DNA of 64,000 nucleotides, taken from Gracilaria gracilis (Eukaryota > Rhodophyta > Florideophyceae > Gracilariales > Gracilariaceae). A model generated the notes under the pieces. The model saw nothing but the letters and a program-made list of their open reading frames with translations, made no database searches and was not told where the DNA came from. Of the stretch, positions 63,620 to 64,000 are shown piece after piece. The translations under genes and the position numbers were made by a program. Numbering within the stretch: position 1 is the stretch's first letter; every line of letters begins with the position of its first letter. The stretch covers positions 25,184 to 89,183 of the forward strand of contig JARGSG010000135.1 of the NCBI GenBank assembly GCA_030374805.1. The letters are read 5' to 3'.

Positions 63620-64000
63620 AGTGGACGTATGCAATTTGCATGAAGGAACCTTGACAGGTGCGCTGTGTGGCGCAGAAGTCTCCGTGGGAAGCGCGCCGTC
63701 ATCGGCAGATAATTTGCAGGAGTGCCGCTCGCGTGTGCAAAATTGCACGTATTGGTGGGGCTGGCCAAAATACTTTATTTTTTGAGTGCCAGCGGCTGGC
63801 GGTGCATGCGCATGCGTGCGCGCGGGTGCAGAGTGGCACGCCAAATTAATTTTTTTGATTTTTTGGCTTGCCACGGCGCATGGCGTTTCCGGAATCAGAC
63901 GATAGTGCACATGGCCACTTGGCAGGTTTGTCGCCCAATTGGGATACGTTGCACTCCATAACGTGCCAGAGTGCCGAGCCAATCACATAGCGCTGAATTG
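63620..64000. other. Right edge, no gene recognised
   Basis: Composition changes: T-runs (63,770-63,780; 63,846-63,860) and words such as gtgccagcggctggc and gcagagtggcacgcc appear. Possibly a different element. Confidence 0.3.

Larger units (their letters stand above)
50275..63620 (+). mobile_element. Ty3-type (Metaviridae-like) LTR retrotransposon, decayed, with a nested DNA transposon
   Basis: Order on the plus strand: putative LTR/leader (50.28-51.18 kb), gag start (51.31-52.08), nested Mutator-like element (52.08-57.75), rest of gag (57.75-58.8), protease (59.13-59.6), RT (60.2-61.0), RNase H (61.1-61.6), integrase (61.7-62.87) and a 3' tail to about 63.6 kb. RT-RNase H-integrase order defines Ty3 type. 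Several stops and shifts, and loss of the motif-A aspartate, show it is dead. No 3' LTR matching the 50.28-kb start is visible, so the 3' end is either beyond the window or truncated near 63.6 kb. Confidence 0.9.

Noticed and set aside
63100-64000. 3' LTR of the Ty3 element
   Set aside because: No stretch resembling the 50,275 start (tgttggggacgtacc) or its TATA region was found.

Overview
The window looks like nuclear DNA of a photosynthetic eukaryote, most likely a red alga (inferred from gene content; no marker gives the species). The evidence is: one clear spliceosomal intron (29,673-29,777); a C-terminal fragment of a thylakoid-type rubredoxin (RBD1/RubA type); a plastid-type lipid phosphate phosphatase with a transit-like N-terminus; fragments of MutS2 and of a YicC-type protein, both bacterial or plastid in ancestry; eukaryotic families (USP14/Ubp6, BuGZ/ZNF207, EMC8/9, WRAP73, MYND, protein O-mannosyltransferase); and closely packed, often convergent genes. 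Transposable elements are a LINE, a Ty3-type LTR element and a Mutator-like element.

Layout. 1-4.5 kb: a broken membrane-pyrophosphatase-like copy, a truncated PMT gene, an intact serine racemase/threonine dehydratase-like gene and a small membrane protein. 4.9-9.1 kb: a decayed LINE on the minus strand whose RNase H carries an in-frame Tudor-like insertion. 9.1-13 kb: plastid-type PAP2 phosphatase, rhodanese-methyltransferase and USP14/Ubp6, each with one lesion. 13-28 kb: a Cys-rich hypothetical protein, a MITE-like element, a MYND protein, a SNARE-like relic, a long Ser/Pro-rich plus helical gene with three internal stops, kelch and WRAP73 fragments, and a second pyrophosphatase fragment. 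28.6-30.8 kb: a truncated MutS2 between two tandem arrays. 32-36 kb: a YicC relic, an intact SWIM protein, then a broken NB-ARC-WD40 (Apaf-1-like STAND) gene. 36.7-46.6 kb: SET and EMC8/9 fragments abutting tail to tail, an F-box-like gene, an intact SatP/FUN34-type transporter, the rubredoxin fragment and an intact BuGZ homologue. 46.8-49 kb: a long perfect hairpin and a 149-bp satellite made of small hairpins. 50.3-63.6 kb: a Ty3-type retrotransposon, broken open in gag by a 5.7-kb Mutator-like element with terminal inverted repeats of about 1.35 kb.

Most recognisable cellular genes are truncated, frameshifted or carry in-frame stops. The genes that appear intact are the racemase-like enzyme, the SWIM protein, the SatP-type transporter, the BuGZ homologue and perhaps two hypothetical proteins. 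Two frameshifts are exact short tandem duplications (11 bp in the USP gene, 14 bp in the NB-ARC P-loop), and several frames are otherwise open but interrupted only by stop codons. The region reads as a graveyard of gene fragments invaded by transposons; divergent duplicates or consensus errors could contribute. I see no operon-like pathway linking the genes.
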